From Candidatus Bathyarchaeota archaeon (GTDB lineage: Archaea; Thermoproteota; Bathyarchaeia; Bathyarchaeales; Bathycorpusculaceae): a stretch of DNA of 36,843 nt. Below, piece by piece: positions 34,114 to 36,843 of the stretch. Under the pieces are notes generated by a model that was not told the origin of the DNA, did not search any database, and saw only the letters and a list, made by a program, of their open reading frames with translations. The stretch is taken from assembly GCA_003151735.1 (NCBI GenBank), contig PLYI01000078.1:1-36843 (forward strand). The letters are read 5' to 3'. The position numbers were made by a program, and so were the translations under genes. The number at the start of each line of letters is the position of its first letter. Positions within the stretch are counted from its first letter, which is position 1.

Positions 34114-34189
34114 AATAATCGATCTCCATAAAATTTTAACTTAACGAGTAGCGAGTTCGTCCTCTCTACCCGGTCTGTGTGACTATAAA

Positions 34190-34426
34190 TCACGGAGAAC
34201 CACTCCGCTTAGCTTTCTTCAAGAAGGCCTGCAATTCAGCAATTTCTGCTTTCAAATTCACGATGTCTTTTTCAAGGACCTGGATCCTGCCGTACATATT
34301 TCGAGCATGACGATTAAGCATCTCGTTATGAGGAATTGCACGCTTCATGAAATCGTTGAGTTTGTCAGCTTCAGCGTTGTCAACAATGTGCAGATCTTCA
34401 GGACCTTGAAGAGGATCTTGAGCCAA
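34190..34426 (-). CDS. Small coiled-coil head-module protein
   Basis: 78 residues, TTG start overlapping the protease-scaffold stop. The second half is a coiled coil (RIQVLEKDIVNLKAEIAEL), followed by a basic end (KKAKRSGSP). Could be a scaffold or minor head protein. No family. Confidence 0.5.
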   Translation of the reverse strand: MAQDPLQGPEDLHIVDNAEADKLNDFMKRAIPHNEMLNRHARNMYGRIQVLEKDIVNLKAEIAELQAFLKKAKRSGSP

Positions 34427-34427
34427 A

Positions 34428-35519
34428 CTAATTCGCCTTTAATTTTTCTTTAGCCTGGAAAACTGCAGCGCGAATTACTTGGCCTTGACGCTGCATACTG
34501 GTACTGGAATGCTCAACCACTATGGGAGGCAGCAACTTTTCGAGAATAGAAATATGCTCAGTTACGGGCATTAGCACCGGGATGTTAGCCATCAGATCGG
34601 CGCCAGGAACAGCTTTCTTGAAGGCTTCAAGGCATTTGTTGGCAACCGCCAGTTTACCGTTCGACTCAGCGATGGCAGACTCAGCAACCTTGGCTTTACC
34701 TTCAGCAACTTTAGCATTTTCCTCAGCTGTCAAAAGTTTCGATTGCGTCTCGGATATCTCTGTTTTTAGTTTTTCCAGTTCGGGGGATTTCTCGCCGATT
34801 TTAGCAGCGATTTTCTCAGCAATTTCCGTTATTTGTTTTTCTTCCAAAATCTCAACTCCCTTAAAACTCTCGGCAATCTTTTCAACGGGCATAATTCGCG
34901 TCAACGGAATCCCCGGAAGCACATTTTCTTTGGTTAACCAACCTAAACCAGTAAGCACAAGACCGTGACCAGGAAGGCCATGGCTCCACTCGCCCTCGAT
35001 GCTAACGTTAACGATCTCTTTACGATCAATCATGCCAACAAGAGGCGACAACTTTGGAACACGCACGAGGCATTCCACGCAGTCACCTTCAAACTGTGCA
35101 GCAACGATTTCAACTCCAATAAGCGTCTTTGAGAAATCATGATTCAAATCACTAGGCTTTCCTGTTAACGAACGAGCAGCCTGCAATACTTCATCTCTTG
35201 TAAAAGGTGGGCTATCCTTGTTCATCGATTCAACCGGGAATAGGGCCTCAACTTTGTAGTAGTAAGCGTCTTTGTCTTCTTTGACAAACTGCAATAGAAA
35301 ATTAGCCCACTCAAAATTCTGCTTAGACTTGTTCGCCCGAGCAATACCCTGAAGGTAATAACTTTGAGTTTCATCCAGTCCCGAAAACTTTACCCAATCA
35401 GCATATCGGGACTCGCCCAGCTTAGGATCCTTGCTGTAATGGGTCAAAAAAGCTGTATGAATCTTTTCGAAATCAGGATGCCTAATGCTGCTGGACATGT
35501 TTGCAACCGTTTGAGTCAT
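34428..35519 (-). CDS. Prohead protease fused to scaffold
   Basis: 363 residues. The N-terminal half resembles HK97-type prohead proteases: a candidate catalytic His in NHDFSK (127) and Ser in NVSIEGEW (173), separated by an appropriate beta segment. Residues about 225-300 are long coiled coil (LEKLKTEISETQSKLL, AKVAEGKAKVAESAIAES), the scaffold, followed by a helical C-terminus that would bind capsid protein. Protease-scaffold fusions are typical of HK97-fold viruses. First gene of the capsid operon, 114 bp from the divergent RHH gene. Confidence 0.7.
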   Translation of the reverse strand: MTQTVANMSSSIRHPDFEKIHTAFLTHYSKDPKLGESRYADWVKFSGLDETQSYYLQGIARANKSKQNFEWANFLLQFVKEDKDAYYYKVEALFPVESMNKDSPPFTRDEVLQAARSLTGKPSDLNHDFSKTLIGVEIVAAQFEGDCVECLVRVPKLSPLVGMIDRKEIVNVSIEGEWSHGLPGHGLVLTGLGWLTKENVLPGIPLTRIMPVEKIAESFKGVEILEEKQITEIAEKIAAKIGEKSPELEKLKTEISETQSKLLTAEENAKVAEGKAKVAESAIAESNGKLAVANKCLEAFKKAVPGADLMANIPVLMPVTEHISILEKLLPPIVVEHSSTSMQRQGQVIRAAVFQAKEKLKAN

Positions 35520-35566
35520 TAAGGCAGACTTAGGCTTGTTTTGCTGAAAAAGGCTGTTGTTACGCT

Positions 35567-35603
35567 TTGTTAAACGTTAACAACAATTGTTAAATATTAA
35601 CAA
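35567..35603. promoter_or_regulatory. Four-half-site operator in the divergent promoter
   Basis: Heptamers TTGTTAA (35567), TTAACAA (35577), TTGTTAA (35587) and TTAACAA (35597) alternate in orientation at exact 10-bp spacing, about one DNA turn. They lie between the capsid operon (start 35519) and the RHH gene (start 35633), and an AATATT-type TATA candidate overlaps the last two. This is the layout expected for cooperative binding of a dimeric repressor, most likely the adjacent RHH protein. Confidence 0.7.
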
Positions 35604-35632
35604 GCGACAAATACCAAGAGGCTCAGGTTACA

Positions 35633-35773
35633 GTGCGCAAACACCCCGTAAGCATAGCACTCTCCAACCGCGTATTAGAGAAAATAGATAAAGAAGCTTC
35701 AAAGCAGAAAAGATCAAGAAGCGAATACATAGAACTACATTTTGAAAACATGTTCTCTGAACAAAAAAATTAG
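35633..35773 (+). CDS. Ribbon-helix-helix (CopG-like) repressor
   Basis: 46 residues, GTG start with GAGG about 12 bases upstream. HPVSIALSNRVLEKIDKEA and KRSRSEYIELHFENMF fit the ribbon, helix A, turn with SRSEYI and helix B of CopG/Arc proteins. RHH dimers bind short palindromic or repeated DNA. It is divergent from the capsid operon and adjacent to the 10-bp spaced operator, so it probably represses itself and the late genes (inference). Confidence 0.7.
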   Translation: MRKHPVSIALSNRVLEKIDKEASKQKRSRSEYIELHFENMFSEQKN

Positions 35774-35839
35774 AGCACCCAATTGCAAGAAGCGAGCTGA
35801 GTTGACAAATAAAGGCGCTACTCTTCAAGCAACTTTTAT

Positions 35840-35960
35840 ATTCCGTTGTTCATCACCGGCTGAAGGGAACAGATAGAGAAACCTGAAGCTTCAAACACGC
35901 CTCGCACGGTTTTTCCAGCGACTTCCACACCGTCCCTGATTAAACCCACCCTGTACTAGC
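35840..35960 (-). pseudogene. PolX-family relic
   Basis: The minus-strand translation YRVGLIRDGVEVAGKTVRGVFEA matches, with about half identical residues, the thumb end of the PolX gene at 5575 (KYSEGLIKDGISIAGETEQGVFEA in two parts). After a one-base shift it continues with LYLFPSAGDEQRN, where the intact gene has LPHPFPSEREI. The upstream part, with the catalytic residues, is absent. It is a diverged second copy from a related element. Confidence 0.65.
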
Positions 35961-36002
35961 TTTTGAAATAAGAGTGACTCTGTTGTCGTATTGTCACAGT
36001 CA

Positions 36003-36012
36003 CATATACTTA
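36003..36012 (+). promoter_or_regulatory. Putative TATA box for C2H2 gene
   Basis: ACATATACTT lies about 45 bp before the ATG at 36054, at a distance that would give a leader of roughly 20 nt. Resemblance only. Confidence 0.3.
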
Positions 36013-36053
36013 AGAAAGCTTGAACCCGCTAATAGATTGTTAAGGTGTAAGTC

Positions 36054-36239
36054 ATGCGCAAAAAAGAAACACAGCAACCTCACACGTCGGGAGCGGCGTC
36101 ATCTCAAGAGATACCAATAAGTGGAATAGAACCAAGCCAAATTCCTTGTCCAGACTGCGGCAAAACCTTCAAGACCCACTCAGAAATGGAGAGACACAGA
36201 GATACAACGCACCACGAAACAAAAGGACACGAGGAATAA
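36054..36239 (+). CDS. Single C2H2 zinc-finger protein
   Basis: 61 residues with one finger CPDC ... HRDTTH (H-x4-H) after a polar N-terminal tail. Same finger type and spacing as the protein at 4103-4333, so the two may be paralogues or belong to related elements. Probable DNA-binding regulator. Lone plus-strand gene. Confidence 0.65.
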   Translation: MRKKETQQPHTSGAASSQEIPISGIEPSQIPCPDCGKTFKTHSEMERHRDTTHHETKGHEE

Positions 36240-36339
36240 CCACTAGTTCAAAAACAACAAAATCAGCACATTCAAACAATATCTTGTCATTGCAGGTTCC
36301 AGTCACTCTTTTTATTAGAACTTGACTCGTTTTCTGTAG

Positions 36340-36639
36340 GTGCAATTCTTGGAAGAAAGCAACAATAAAGGAGAACTTCTAAAACGAATAAAAGCTGAAG
36401 CTACAGGTTTAGATGTACTAAAACGACTAGAAGCTGAAGCCACTGGCTTAGACAAGAAAATGAACATTAAAGACCTCTGTGTTCCAATAGATTTAGTTAG
36501 GATTAGCTTGGTTGAGGCTTCCAAAGAAATAACTAATCATTTGAAAATGGCTGATCGCTTACGAAAAGAAGCAAATGAAGAGGAGTGGCATAAAGAGTGC
36601 CATCGATTGTTTGATGAATGGTTCCGAAAGTGGTTTTAG
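36340..36639 (+). CDS. Hypothetical helical protein with repeat
   Basis: 99 residues from a GTG start. Residues about 13-40 hold a repeat: LLKRIKAEATGLD then VLKRLEAEATGLD. The rest is charged helix ending in RLFDEWFRKWF. TAG stop is followed two codons later by TGA. No family recognised. Confidence 0.5.
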   Translation: MQFLEESNNKGELLKRIKAEATGLDVLKRLEAEATGLDKKMNIKDLCVPIDLVRISLVEASKEITNHLKMADRLRKEANEEEWHKECHRLFDEWFRKWF

Positions 36640-36843
36640 AAAAAATGATTATAAAAAAGTTCTTTAGGGTTCCCCAATGCTTCATTTGTTATCATAGTTA
36701 CGTACTCCAAATGTCATATAGGAGTGTATCCAGATTTTGAGGGATTGCTCAACTACATAGTAGTAATCCGAAGAAATCATAGGGTAGAAATGAGAAATAA
36801 CAATGTAGTGGAAGAAGATCATGAAAATAAAATTCTTAGGCGC
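36640..36843. other. Right end without gene
   Basis: About 200 bp of AT-rich DNA with no coding region seen; the sequence ends here. Confidence 0.4.

Noticed and set aside
1..36843. CRISPR array, tRNA-linked attachment sites, IS element or integrase
   Set aside because: No regularly spaced repeats, tRNA-like sequence, transposase or tyrosine/serine recombinase motif was seen, so the provirus limits cannot be defined from this window.

Overview
The window looks like a piece of an uncultivated archaeal chromosome, most likely Bathyarchaeia or a close relative (inference). It carries a remodelled and partly decayed tailed provirus with an HK97-fold capsid. Archaeal markers are a TATA-binding protein, a RadA-like ATPase, a PriS/PriL-like primase, winged-helix and C2H2 miniproteins, a DUF8156-like gene and many small zinc-ribbon proteins. 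GTG and TTG starts are common. No tRNA, rRNA, CRISPR array, IS element or integrase was recognised.

Layout. 1-4.0 kb is host-like: relics of a YgjP-like metallopeptidase and of a histidine kinase, a RadA paralogue without a P-loop, a tiny acidic Glu/Trp peptide, a Pro/Thr-stalk surface protein and small exported and zinc-ribbon proteins. 4.1-6.5 kb is a minus-strand replication cassette: C2H2 protein, primase, minimal PolX-type nucleotidyltransferase, DUF8156-like protein. 6.7-9.95 kb is scrambled: a gene with an internal stop, an hsdS scrap, TBP, and an hsdM joined by a deletion to the end of a ygjP gene. 10.2-10.8 kb has an ASCH-domain protein and an acidic protein on the plus strand.

10.9-27.6 kb is a long minus-strand late module. 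In transcription order it holds a winged-helix protein, portal, connectors, tail terminator, tail tube, G/GT tail chaperones with a -1 slippery site, tape measure, baseplate and fibre proteins, a cargo gene (helical repeats plus a PD-(D/E)XK-like domain), small genes, TerS, TerL, a winged-helix protein, an ABC-ATPase/GNAT fusion and a small membrane protein. 32.4-35.5 kb carries the other half of the head module on the same strand: protease-scaffold, coiled-coil protein, decoration protein, major capsid protein, winged-helix protein. Between the halves (27.6-32.4 kb) lie about 4.8 kb of host-like single genes on both strands: zinc ribbons, two ferritin-like paralogues (one with a nonsense codon) and a NifU-like protein. 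At 35.5-36.6 kb there is a divergent RHH repressor with a striking four-half-site operator, a PolX relic and a second C2H2 protein.

Main interest. The chaperone site carries the heptamer T TTT TTA. TerL and portal are each split by a +1 shift, and the tape measure has an in-frame TAG. Either several recoding events occur in one archaeal virus, or these breaks are decay or sequencing indels alongside one real -1 site. The clear relics nearby (hsdM/ygjP junction, hsdS scrap, polX relic, ferritin nonsense copy) favour decay, but the downstream reading frames remain well preserved.
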